Shown here in pieces: positions 18,338 through 27,061 of a DNA stretch of 64,000 nucleotides. The first letter of the stretch is position 1. Every line of letters begins with the position of its first letter. The notes beneath the pieces were generated by a model. The model did no database searches, was not told where the DNA came from, and was given only the letters and a program-made list of their open reading frames with translations. The stretch lies in contig NZ_CP127174.1 of the NCBI RefSeq assembly GCF_030273315.1, positions 62,001-126,000 of the forward strand, read 5' to 3'. The position numbers and the translations under genes were made by a program. This DNA is from Natrialbaceae archaeon AArc-T1-2 (lineage in GTDB: Archaea; Halobacteriota; Halobacteria; Halobacteriales; Natrialbaceae).

Positions 18338-18845
18338 GATACCATCAACCAGGCCTCCCGGGCGAGTCGACTCGAGCGTGACCGTCTCGCGGTGCTATAC
18401 CGTCGGACAGATGCTTTGATACAGTATCACCGGGAACGTCCTCCGGTGAATGTATCAGCCGTTCTGTCCGGCGGTATACCGCCGGGGACGGAACGAGCCG
18501 TCGACCGGGGTCTCCAGTAGACATGTTCGAACGTCGTGTAACCGAACGAGACGCTTAGTAAATAGCGAAGTTCCGGATCGAAACAGGTTCGAAACGACAC
18601 ACTCAGGATCGGGATGCACACCATACTCGTCCGGCAGACCGCTTGCAGTCGAACCCCCACGCTCCCGACCGATCCTCGCGTGTGCGCTCCAGCGAGACGG
18701 TGGGACGCCCTCGCGCAGGCGGCTACCGACCGATTACGATCCGGCTACGAACGGCAGGGATCGATTTCCGAACGTCCTCCGCTCGACCGCCGTAACGCCA
18801 CGCGACGCTCGAAGCCCGGAGACCGCGGACTGGTCCGTATTGGGA
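18338..18845. other. Intergenic region, about 500 bp, no convincing gene
   Basis: ORFs here have arginine-rich mirror-frame composition and no recognisable protein. The main structure is the palindrome at 18396-18478. The rest (18480-18845) shows somewhat lower GC and no tRNA-like fold that I can confirm. Confidence 0.5.
18396..18478. repeat. 83-bp near-palindrome bounded by TATACYGYCGGACAG arms
   Basis: Outer arms TATACCGTCGGACAG (18396-18410) and its complement at 18464-18478 differ at one base. Inner TGATACA and CACCGG segments also pair, leaving a short centre (GAACGTC). The outer arm closely matches the ends of the element at 39312-39480. It lies about 60 bp upstream of the glycosyltransferase start. 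It may be a small mobile-element relic or an operator. Confidence 0.65.
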
Positions 18846-19139
18846 CTACAACCGGCTGGTGTCGACATCGACGCCCGGCGGCGTGACGATCAGGAAGCCA
18901 CGGAAGTGAATGAGACTCCCGCCGAGTTCTCTGACGTCGCGAGCAAAGCCCGCAGCCAGCCGATTGACGTCGCCCACGACGTCGAGTACCAGGACGTTAC
19001 CGTCGCCAACCGTCTCGAGCCACTCCTCGGGCGGCGTCGTCCCGTCGAGAATGCCGAGTACGATCCCACCCTCGAACGCCGAGTCGCCGTCGTCGATGTG
19101 TTCCTCGACCGCCCGGAGGTCGAGGTCGAACTCGCTCAT
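18846..19139 (-). CDS. DUF5779-like haloarchaeal protein
   Basis: 97 residues, acidic, no signal peptide or membrane helix. It starts MSEFDLDLRAVEEHIDDGDS and has a regular alternation of hydrophobic strands (GGIVLGILDGTTPPEEWL, NVLVLDVVGDV, LIHFRGFLIVTPPGVDVD), suggesting a small alpha/beta fold. I recall this as the haloarchaeal DUF5779 family, from memory. It has no assigned function. It stands alone between an intergenic repeat region and the leuA promoter region, transcribed away from leuA. Confidence 0.75.
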   Translation of the reverse strand: MSEFDLDLRAVEEHIDDGDSAFEGGIVLGILDGTTPPEEWLETVGDGNVLVLDVVGDVNRLAAGFARDVRELGGSLIHFRGFLIVTPPGVDVDTSRL

Positions 19140-19481
19140 GTGCCGTGGCTGGAAGCGAGACGAGAAAAACGTTCGCCTCTCGAGACCGGTCGACTCGAGC
19201 GACGGTGGCGTGGGTCGTCGACGAGACGAACGTCCAACTGCGCCCGCGCGCCAGCGCTCGAGACCTTTTTTATCCCAATATTGGATTTGGAATTTACAGC
19301 GACTCCTCCAAACGGCACCCCGTCACGGTCCCCCGTGGCGTACGGCATATAATTCAATATTACGCAACATAGGGCGTTTACGTCCCTCGGTTTCCTGGCC
19401 ACGCGAGACGCGATCGCGTCGTATCCGTGATCGCCACAGCGCCAGTTTTATATACTCATGACGACCTCGGATTCGAACACA
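19140..19481. other. Divergent intergenic region between the DUF5779-like gene and leuA
   Basis: AT-rich islands stand out: TTTTTTATCCC then the perfect palindrome CCAATATTGG (19275-19284), and CATATAATTCAATATTACG near 19350. CCAATATTGG has the size of a half-operator for an Lrp- or ArsR-type dimer, but the regulator is unknown. No protein-coding gene is convincing. Confidence 0.4.
19446..19453 (+). promoter_or_regulatory. leuA TATA box
   Basis: TTTTATATA at about 19446-19453. Adding the usual 25-27 nt puts the transcription start near 19475-19480, just before the ATG at 19482, as expected for a leaderless haloarchaeal mRNA. The ATG at 19458 would then lie upstream of the transcript. Confidence 0.6.
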
Positions 19482-20706
19482 ATGTCTACACCAGACAACG
19501 GCTCTGACACCAGTCAGGGCGGTCGAGTTCTTCCAGGGCACGTTAGATTCCACTAAGGAGATCGAGTCGGCTCGAGTCTTCGACACCACGTTGCGTGACG
19601 GGGAACAGTCCCCCGGCACCTCGTTTTCCTACGACGACAAACGCCAGATTGCCGCGATCTTAGACGAGATGGGGACCCACGTCATCGAGGCCGGGTTCCC
19701 CGTCAACTCCGACGCGGAGTTCGAGGCGGTGCGTGACATCGCCGAGAGTACGTCCGCGACGACCTGTGGACTGGCACGCGTCGTCGACGAGGATATCGAG
19801 GCCGCGCTGGATTCGGGCGTCGAGATGGTGCACACGTTCGTCAGCACCAGCGACGTCCAGATCGAAGATTCGATGCACGCGACTCGAGAAGACGTGTTGC
19901 AGCGTGCGGTCGAGTCGGTCGAACGGATCGTGGAGGCGGGAGCGACCTGTATGTTCTCGCCGATGGACGCGACCCGGACCGACGAGGCGTTCCTGATCGA
20001 GGTGATCGACGCGGTCACCGAGGCCGGAACCGACTGGATCAACATTCCGGACACCACAGGCGTCGCGACGCCGCGGCGGTACTACGACCTGATCGACAAG
20101 GTCACGGACCACACCGACGCGTACATCGACGTCCACACCCACGACGACTTCGGGCTGGCAACTGCGAACGCGCTCGCCGGGATCGAAGCCGGTGCCGACC
20201 AGGCGCAGGTTTCGGTCAACTCGATCGGCGAGCGCGCGGGCAACGCCGCCTACGAGGAGTTCGTGATGGCCGTCGAGTCGCTGTACCAGGGCGACACCGG
20301 AATCGACACGACCCGGATCAGCGAGCTATCGGCGATCGTCGAGGGGAAAAGCGGGATGGACGTCCCCGGCAACAAACCCGTCGTGGGCGAGAACGCCTTC
20401 TCCCACGAGAGCGGCATCCACGCTGCAGGCGTCATCGAGAACTCCGATACGTTCGAACCCGGCGTGATGACTCCCGAGATGATCGGCGCCGAGCGCCGAC
20501 TCGTGCTCGGCAAACACACCGGGACCCACTCGGTCCGCGAGCGGCTGGTAGAACGCGGATTCGATCCCACGGACGAACAGGTCCGTGCGGTTACCCGACG
20601 GGTCAAAGACTTCGGAGCCGAGAAACGCGACGTAACGGTCGCCGATCTCGAGCGATTCGCCGAGGAGGAAGGCGTCGAACGCGAGCGCGAGGAGGTGCGC
20701 GTTTGA
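19482..20706 (+). CDS. leuA: 2-isopropylmalate synthase (homocitrate/isopropylmalate synthase family), apparent 5' frameshift
   Basis: First committed step of leucine synthesis: 2-oxoisovalerate plus acetyl-CoA. The TIM-barrel motifs DTTLRDGEQSPG, HTHDDFGLATAN, VSVNSIGERAGNA and HESGIHAAGV are intact. The start predicted from the TATA box (ATG 19482, MSTPDNGSDTSQGG) is in a different frame from the rest. The conserved VEFFQGTLDSTKEIESARVF, which leads directly into DTTLRDGEQ, begins at 19522 in the main frame. The uninterrupted frame has no ATG before the DTTLRDGEQ motif, only TTG at 19591, which would remove a metal-binding residue. Frame must therefore change near 19517-19522. Sequencing error, real mutation or recoding are all possible. 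It heads the branched-chain block. Confidence 0.85.
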
Positions 20707-20790
20707 CCGTGTCTCCCTCGGTTGTTCCAGCCGGACAGCGCCGGCTGTCGAGAACGGTCGACGTCAGCGACGCCGGCCGATGCCGCAAGG

Positions 20791-20796
20791 ATTATA
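20791..20796 (+). promoter_or_regulatory. TATA box of the ilv-leu leader transcript
   Basis: ATTATA at 20791-20796 in a GC-rich context. A start 25-27 nt downstream falls near 20818-20822, just before the ATG at 20824, so the leader ORF would be nearly leaderless. This implies a promoter for ilvB separate from leuA. Confidence 0.45.
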
Positions 20797-20823
20797 GTTG
20801 TCGGGTGCCGTATGACACTGATA

Positions 20824-20913
20824 ATGACGCGACGCCGACCGACCGTGGCTCACACGGCCGCAAGCGGCGCGTTCGCGTCCCTCCTTATCGTCGGTATTGT
20901 AGGGGCTCGATAG
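20824..20913 (+). CDS. Candidate branched-chain amino-acid leader peptide upstream of ilvB
   Basis: A 29-codon ORF starts at ATG 20824 (an in-frame ATG at 20812 would add four residues). It begins MTRRRPT and ends ASLLIVGIVGAR. Six of the seven residues in LLIVGIV, apart from one Gly, are Leu, Ile or Val. The codons are CTC CTT ATC GTC GGT ATT GTA; CTT, ATT and GTA are clearly less used in the neighbouring genes. The last codons GTC GGT ATT GTA GGG GCT form the 5' arm of a strong hairpin and the stop codon lies at its loop. The layout parallels bacterial ilv attenuator peptides, and the downstream genes make Val, Ile and Leu. Expression is unproven; chance and selection for the hairpin are the alternatives. 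Confidence 0.5.
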   Translation: MTRRRPTVAHTAASGAFASLLIVGIVGAR

Positions 20914-20928
20914 CCCCTCTATACCGAC
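20890..20928 (+). promoter_or_regulatory. Leader hairpin overlapping the end of the leader ORF
   Basis: GTCGGTAT (20890-20897) pairs with ATACCGAC (20921-20928), and AGGGGCT (20901-20907) pairs with AGCCCCT (20912-20918), leaving a 4-nt loop CGAT and a small internal bulge. That gives 15 base pairs. No T-run follows, so it is not a classic intrinsic terminator; it could act as an attenuator, processing site or regulator platform. Confidence 0.6.
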
Positions 20929-20999
20929 AGTTCCGTTCCGGATTCGCACCGTTTTCGAAGCGACACCCTCACCCACAAGGGCAGCTGACACGACTCGAG

Positions 21000-21029
21000 A
21001 TGGCACACACAACAGGAGGTCAGGAATGA
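21000..21029 (+). CDS. Nine-codon upstream ORF overlapping the ilvB start
   Basis: ATG 21000 opens MAHTTGGQE and stops at TGA 21027-21029, overlapping the ilvB ATG by 4 bp (ATGA). The ORF contains the Shine-Dalgarno sequence GGAGGT, so its translation could reposition ribosomes on ilvB. It may be only a by-product of the SD and start sequences. Confidence 0.25.
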   Translation: MAHTTGGQE

Positions 21030-22813
21030 GCGAACGCGTTGCACCGATCTCACGACACGAAGAACAGGATCGAAAGCAGGAGGCGACGGACGACCGACGA
21101 GCCGACGCAGACGGCGACGCCGAACCCGTCACGACGGGTGCCGAAGCGGTCGTCCGCGCGCTCGAGAACGCAGGCGTCGAGTACGCCTTCGGCGTCCAGG
21201 GCGGGGCGATCATGCCTGTCTACGACGCCCTGTACGATTCGGACATCTACCACGTGACGATGGCCCACGAACAGGGTGCGGCCCACGCCGCCGACGCCTA
21301 CGGCATCGTCTCTGGCGAGCCGGGGCTTTGCCTGGCGACATCCGGTCCAGGGGCGACGAACCTCGTCACCGGCATCGCAGACGCCGACATGGACTCGGAT
21401 CCGATGCTCGCGTTGACGGGACAGGTTCCGACGAACTTCGTCGGCAACGACGCCTTCCAGGAAACCGACACGACGGGCGTCACCGCGCCGATCACGAAGA
21501 ACAACACGTTCTCGACCGACGCCGATCGCGTCGGCACCGACGTCAGCGAGGCGTTCGCCCTCGCTCGCGACGGCCGTCCCGGGCCGACGCTGGTCGATCT
21601 GCCCAAAGACGTCACGAAAGGCGAGACCGACCGCGAGCCGGTCGAACCGACGACGCCCGAGACCTACGAGGTCCAGGAGGAGGCCGACTCCGAGATCGTC
21701 GAGGCGGCGGCTCGCCGGATCGAGAACGCGGAACGGCCCGTCATGCTGCTGGGCGGCGGCGTCATCAAAGGCGACGCCAGCGAGCAGTGCCGGGCGTTCG
21801 CGATCGAACACGAGATCCCGGTCATCACGACGATGCCCGGACTCGGCGCGTTCCCCGAAGATCACGAACTGTCACTCGAGATGGCCGGCATGCACGGCAC
21901 CGGCTACGCCAACATGGCGATCTCGATGTGTGACACGCTGATCGGGGTCGGCACCCGGTTCGACGATCGACTGACCGGCGGCATCGAGACGTTCGCGCCC
22001 GACGCCGAACTCATCCACGTCGACATCGACCCCGCCGAGATCTCGAAGAACATCCACGCGGAGTACCCGCTGGTTGGCGACGCCGCGACAGTGATAGAAC
22101 AGCTCGACGAGGCCGTCGAATCCTCACCGGAAGCGACGAAGTGGCGTGCCCAGTGCCAGCAGTGGAAATCGGAGTATCCGATGGAATATGAGGCACCGGA
22201 AGACGATCCGGTCAAACCGCAGTTCGTCGTCGAGGCCCTAGACGAGGCCACCGGCGACGACGCGATCGTCACCACGGGCGTCGGCCAGCACCAGATGTGG
22301 GCCTGCCAGTACTGGACGTACACCGAACCGCGCACCTGGGTCTCGAGTCACGGCCTGGGTGCGATGGGCTACGGCGTCCCGGCTGCGATCGGGGCCCGGC
22401 TCGCGGCCGACGACGACCAGGACGTGATCTGTGTCGACGGCGACGGCTCGTTCCTGATGACGATGCAGGAGCTGTCGGTCGCCGTTCGCGAGAACATGGA
22501 CATCACGTTCGTCGTGCTCAACAACGAGTACATCGGGATGGTTCGTCAGTGGCAAGATGCCTTCTTCGAGGGCCGACACGCCGCTTCGGACTACGGCTGG
22601 ATGCCGGAGTTCGACAAGCTCGCCGAGGCCTTCGGCGCGGAGGGGTACCGCATCGACGACTACGACGAGGTCGCAGACACCATCGAGGCCGCACTCGCCT
22701 ACGACGGCCCCGCAGTGATCGACGCACACATCGACCCCCGCGAGAACGTCTACCCGATGGTGCCAAGCGGCGGCGACAACGCACAGTTCGCACTGACGGA
22801 GGAGCAACTATGA
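21026..22813 (+). CDS. ilvB: Acetolactate synthase, large (catalytic) subunit
   Basis: ThDP enzyme of 595 residues, normal length, catalysing the first common step to Val and Leu (acetolactate) and to Ile (acetohydroxybutyrate). After a polar N-terminal extension of about 35 residues come the ThDP Pyr domain with the catalytic Glu in MAHEQGAAHAADAYG, the central FAD/Rossmann-like domain (PVMLLGGGVIKGD, IGVGTRFDDRLTGG) and the PP domain with VDGDGSFLMTMQEL...NNEYIGMVRQWQ. A GGAGGT Shine-Dalgarno lies 7 nt upstream. Stop overlaps ilvN (ATGA). Its long leader carries the leader ORF and hairpin described above. Confidence 0.96.
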   Translation: MSERVAPISRHEEQDRKQEATDDRRADADGDAEPVTTGAEAVVRALENAGVEYAFGVQGGAIMPVYDALYDSDIYHVTMAHEQGAAHAADAYGIVSGEPGLCLATSGPGATNLVTGIADADMDSDPMLALTGQVPTNFVGNDAFQETDTTGVTAPITKNNTFSTDADRVGTDVSEAFALARDGRPGPTLVDLPKDVTKGETDREPVEPTTPETYEVQEEADSEIVEAAARRIENAERPVMLLGGGVIKGDASEQCRAFAIEHEIPVITTMPGLGAFPEDHELSLEMAGMHGTGYANMAISMCDTLIGVGTRFDDRLTGGIETFAPDAELIHVDIDPAEISKNIHAEYPLVGDAATVIEQLDEAVESSPEATKWRAQCQQWKSEYPMEYEAPEDDPVKPQFVVEALDEATGDDAIVTTGVGQHQMWACQYWTYTEPRTWVSSHGLGAMGYGVPAAIGARLAADDDQDVICVDGDGSFLMTMQELSVAVRENMDITFVVLNNEYIGMVRQWQDAFFEGRHAASDYGWMPEFDKLAEAFGAEGYRIDDYDEVADTIEAALAYDGPAVIDAHIDPRENVYPMVPSGGDNAQFALTEEQL

Positions 22814-23464
22814 CAGGCGAACTCGAGGGACCCGCACCGGAGGAACGGAAACAGCCCGCGGGGAGACGTAACTCCCAGGGTATCCGCGTCGACCCGGACG
22901 TCGAGGCCGAACACGAGCCACGACGGACGGTCATCTCGGCGCTCGTCAAACACGAACCCGGTGTGCTCGCCGAGGCCTCTGGGCTGTTTTCGAGGCGGCA
23001 GTTCAACATCGAGAGTCTCTCGGTCGGCCCGACCGAGGACGAAGAGCGCGCCCGGATCACGATCGTCGTCGAAGAGCCCGATCCGGGAATCGATCAAGTC
23101 AAAAAGCAACTCCGCAAACTCGTCTCTGTGATCTCGGTGACCGAGCTTCCGGACGATGCGATGCGTCGGGAACTTGCGCTCATCAAGGTGAACGCGACGC
23201 GACCGGACCAGGTCGCTGCTGTCGCGGAGATGTACGACGGAACGACCGTCGATGCGAGCACCGAAACCGCGACCGTCGAGATCACCGGGAGTCGACAGAA
23301 GATCGACGCCGCCGTCGACACGTTCGAGCAGTTCGGCATTCGGGAAGTCTCCCGGACCGGGCTAACGGCGCTCGCTCGCGACACCGCAGACACCGCGGCG
23401 GAGACGCCGGCAGAAGCACAGTTCGACGAACCACAGACGACACCTCCAGAGACGACATCTGACG

Positions 23465-23472
<8 letters not shown>
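22810..23472 (+). CDS. ilvN: Acetolactate synthase, small (regulatory) subunit
   Basis: 220 residues. The ACT domain starts [33 protein letters not shown] (about residues 38-70), the hallmark of IlvN/IlvH, which confers valine feedback inhibition on IlvB. A second ALS-ss C-terminal domain follows (LALIKVNAT to about residue 190), then an acidic low-complexity tail. The start is the ATG overlapping the ilvB stop; the frame extension upstream is only mirror sequence of ilvB. Its end overlaps ilvC by 8 bp, indicating tight coupling. Confidence 0.95.
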
Positions 23473-24493
<1,021 letters not shown>

Positions 24494-24498
24494 GAGAC

Positions 24499-24807
24499 AT
24501 GACCGGAAACGACGCGACAGATCCGACGGCACGAACGACAGCGGATACGGCGGAATCGGACCGACAGCCGATGAGAGAGATCAGCCACACCAACCCTTAC
24601 ACAGGCGAAACGCTGGGCCAGATGTTCAGCCGCGGTCCGACCGTCGCTGCCGACGGCGGACGCGCAGACGCGAACGCGAATGCGGCCCCTGCCGACGAGC
24701 AGACGATGAGCGACGTCAGCCACACGCCGCCGAACGATTCCGAGGGCGCAAATCGCGTCTTCGAGCGTGGCCGAAACGTACCCGTAGACGTAGAGGACGA
24801 GGAATGA
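24499..24807 (+). CDS. Small protein with two 45-residue-spaced SHT-F.RG repeats, between ilvC and leuC
   Basis: 102 residues, no signal peptide. The protein is an internal duplication: M25, S29-H30-T31, P33, F43, R45-G46 recur exactly 45 residues later at M70, S74-H75-T76, P78, F88, R90-G91. Repeat 1 reads MREISHTNP and then QMFSRGPTV; repeat 2 reads MSDVSHTPP and then [10 protein letters not shown] flexible Ala/Asp linker joins them. ATG follows the ilvC stop by 5 nt, and the stop overlaps the leuC start (ATGA), so it is made with the pathway enzymes. I do not know a function. Its fixed position suggests a role tied to LeuCD or IlvC assembly or regulation (inference). Confidence 0.8.
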   Translation: MTGNDATDPTARTTADTAESDRQPMREISHTNPYTGETLGQMFSRGPTVAADGGRADANANAAPADEQTMSDVSHTPPNDSEGANRVFERGRNVPVDVEDEE

Positions 24808-26225
24808 GCGAGCGGACACTGTACGACAAGGTCTGGGATCGACACACGGTGACCACGCTGCCGACCGGACAGGATCAACTGTTCGTCGGCCTCCATCTCA
24901 TCCACGAGGTCACGAGCCCGCAGGCGTTCGGAATGCTCCAGGAACGCGACCTCGAGGTCGCCTACCCCGAACTCACCCACGCGACGGTCGATCACATCGT
25001 GCCGACCTCGAGCAAGGAACGGCCCTACAGCGACGACGCCGCAGAGGAGATGATGGCCGAACTCGAGGAGAACGTCACCGAGGCGGGCATCGACTTCTCG
25101 CACCCTGAGACGGGCGATCAGGGCATCGTCCACGTCATCGGACCCGAACAGGGGCTGACCCAGCCGGGGATGACGATCGTCTGTGGGGACTCCCACACCT
25201 CGACCCACGGTGCCTTCGGTGCGCTCGCCTTCGGCATCGGCACCTCCCAGATCCGGGACGTGCTCGCGACCGGCACCGTCGCGATGGAAAAACAGCAGGT
25301 CCGCAAGATCCAGGTCGACGGCGAACTGCCGGAGGCCGTCGAAGCCAAAGACGTCATCCTCGAGGTCATCCGCCGTCTCGGTACCGAAGGTGGCGTCGGC
25401 TACGTCTACGAGTACGCCGGCTCCGCCATCGAGAACCTGGACATGGAAGGGCGGATGTCGATCTGTAACATGTCGATCGAGGGTGGCGCTCGCGCGGGCT
25501 ACGTCAACCCCGACGAGACCACCTACGGGTGGCTGAAAGAGACCGATTACTTCCAGGAAAACCCCGAGAAATTCGAGGAGCTCAAACCCTACTGGGAGTC
25601 GATCGCGAGCGACGAGACGGCAGAATACGACGACGTCGTCACCATCGACGCGAACGAACTCGAGCCCGTCGTCACCTGGGGGACGACCCCGGGCCAGGGC
25701 GTCGGCGTCACCGAACCGATCCCGGCACCCGAGGCGCTGCCCGCGGACAAGCAGGCGACGGCCGAACGTGCCCAAGAACACATGGGCGTCGAGCCCGGCG
25801 AGACGATGGCGGGCTATCCCATCGACGTCGCCTTCCTGGGTTCGTGTACGAACGCACGCCTGCCCGACCTCCGGCGGGCCGCCCGAATCGTCAAGGGTCG
25901 GGAGGTCGACCCCGACGTTCGCGCGATGGTCGTCCCCGGCAGCCAGCGCGTCAAAGCCGCCGCTGAAGAGGAAGGCTTAGACGAGGTCTTCACAGAAGCC
26001 GGCTTCGAGTGGCGCGGTGCGGGCTGTTCGATGTGTCTGGGCATGAACGAGGATCAGCTCGAGGGCGACGAGGCCTCGGCGTCGTCCTCGAACCGGAACT
26101 TCGTCGGCCGCCAGGGGAGCAAGGACGGCCGTACCGTCCTGATGAACCCGCGGATGGTCGCCGCGGCGGCGGTCAACGGCGAGGTCACTGACGTCCGCGA
26201 GATGAAAGAGGTGAGCCTGCAATGA
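24804..26225 (+). CDS. leuC: 3-isopropylmalate dehydratase, large subunit
   Basis: Aconitase-family subunit of 473 residues that, with LeuD, isomerises 2- to 3-isopropylmalate. It starts with [11 protein letters not shown], and has the active-site parts [21 protein letters not shown] and, for the 4Fe-4S cluster, [11 protein letters not shown] plus CSMCLGMN. The N terminus, length and motifs match the single-cluster LeuC2/HacA-type fold. Starts overlapping the small repeat protein and ends overlapping leuD, both by 4 bp. Confidence 0.96.
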   Translation: MSERTLYDKVWDRHTVTTLPTGQDQLFVGLHLIHEVTSPQAFGMLQERDLEVAYPELTHATVDHIVPTSSKERPYSDDAAEEMMAELEENVTEAGIDFSHPETGDQGIVHVIGPEQGLTQPGMTIVCGDSHTSTHGAFGALAFGIGTSQIRDVLATGTVAMEKQQVRKIQVDGELPEAVEAKDVILEVIRRLGTEGGVGYVYEYAGSAIENLDMEGRMSICNMSIEGGARAGYVNPDETTYGWLKETDYFQENPEKFEELKPYWESIASDETAEYDDVVTIDANELEPVVTWGTTPGQGVGVTEPIPAPEALPADKQATAERAQEHMGVEPGETMAGYPIDVAFLGSCTNARLPDLRRAARIVKGREVDPDVRAMVVPGSQRVKAAAEEEGLDEVFTEAGFEWRGAGCSMCLGMNEDQLEGDEASASSSNRNFVGRQGSKDGRTVLMNPRMVAAAAVNGEVTDVREMKEVSLQ

Positions 26226-26857
26226 GCGACGAGGTCGAGATTCCAAGCGTCGAGGAGGTATCGGGCACGGGCGTCGCGATCCGTGGCAACGACATCGACA
26301 CGGACCAGATCATCCCGGCCCGGTTCATGAAGGTCGTCACTTTCGACGGCCTCGGGCAGTTTGCCTTCTTCGACCAGCGCTTTACCGACGACGACGAGCA
26401 AAAAGACCACCCGATGAACGAGCCCGAGCATCAGGACGCCTCGGTGATGGTGGTCAACGCCAACTTCGGCTGTGGCTCCTCCCGTGAGCACGCACCCCAG
26501 GCGCTGATGCGCTGGGGAATCGACGCCCTGATCGGCGAGAGTTTCGCCGAGATCTTCGCGGGCAACTGTCTCGCACTCGGCATCCCGACCGTCGAGGCAG
26601 ACGAGGAGACGATCACCGACCTGCAAGCGTGGGTCGAGGACAACCCCGACGGCGAGATCGAGATCGACGTCGAGGCCGAGACGGTCACCTACGGCGATAC
26701 GGCCGTCGACGTCACCGTCGACGACGCCCAGCGTAAGGCCTTGGTCGAGGGCGTCTGGGATACGACCGCGCTGATGAAGGCAAATGCCAGCGAGGTCCGC
26801 AAAAAGGCCGAGGAGTTGCCCTACGTCGACGACGACGCGATTCCCGAGGCCGAGTAA
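26222..26857 (+). CDS. leuD: 3-isopropylmalate dehydratase, small subunit
   Basis: 211 residues. The swivel domain contains [17 protein letters not shown], and [13 protein letters not shown] is the conserved substrate-recognition loop. It forms the heterodimer with LeuC. Last gene of the ilv-leu run; a T-rich stretch 45 nt downstream probably ends the transcript. The C terminus has a short Asp/Glu extension typical of haloarchaeal proteins. Confidence 0.95.
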   Translation: MSDEVEIPSVEEVSGTGVAIRGNDIDTDQIIPARFMKVVTFDGLGQFAFFDQRFTDDDEQKDHPMNEPEHQDASVMVVNANFGCGSSREHAPQALMRWGIDALIGESFAEIFAGNCLALGIPTVEADEETITDLQAWVEDNPDGEIEIDVEAETVTYGDTAVDVTVDDAQRKALVEGVWDTTALMKANASEVRKKAEELPYVDDDAIPEAE

Positions 26858-26901
26858 CGACCCGTTCCCGGTTTCGTTCCGAGCGAGACACACTCGAGTG
26901 C

Positions 26902-26914
26902 ATTTTATTTTTTG
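26902..26914 (+). terminator. T-rich terminator after leuD
   Basis: TTTTATTTTTT directly follows GC-rich sequence 45 nt after the leuD stop. Short T-runs are the archaeal intrinsic termination signal; no strong hairpin is needed or seen. Confidence 0.5.
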
Positions 26915-27061
26915 GACGAATGTCGTGACCGCGCCGGGAATGGCTTTTGTCTACGAATAGTGTTCGTTTCGACAGCTACACCTTGCCGACCGGAGGGCAA
27001 AGAGCAGTGCCGAACTGGCTCGTCAAAATAAGCCTTGCCTACCGTCTCGAGCAGGTATCGT

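Noticed and set aside
18600-18700. tRNA-like T-arm (GCAGTCGAACCCCCAC)
   Set aside because: No acceptor or anticodon stem can be built around it.
20890-20928. Hairpin before ilvB as an ordinary intrinsic terminator for leuA
   Set aside because: No T-run follows, it lies about 180 nt after the leuA stop, and its 5' arm is codons of the leader ORF, so a regulatory role fits better. Not disproved.
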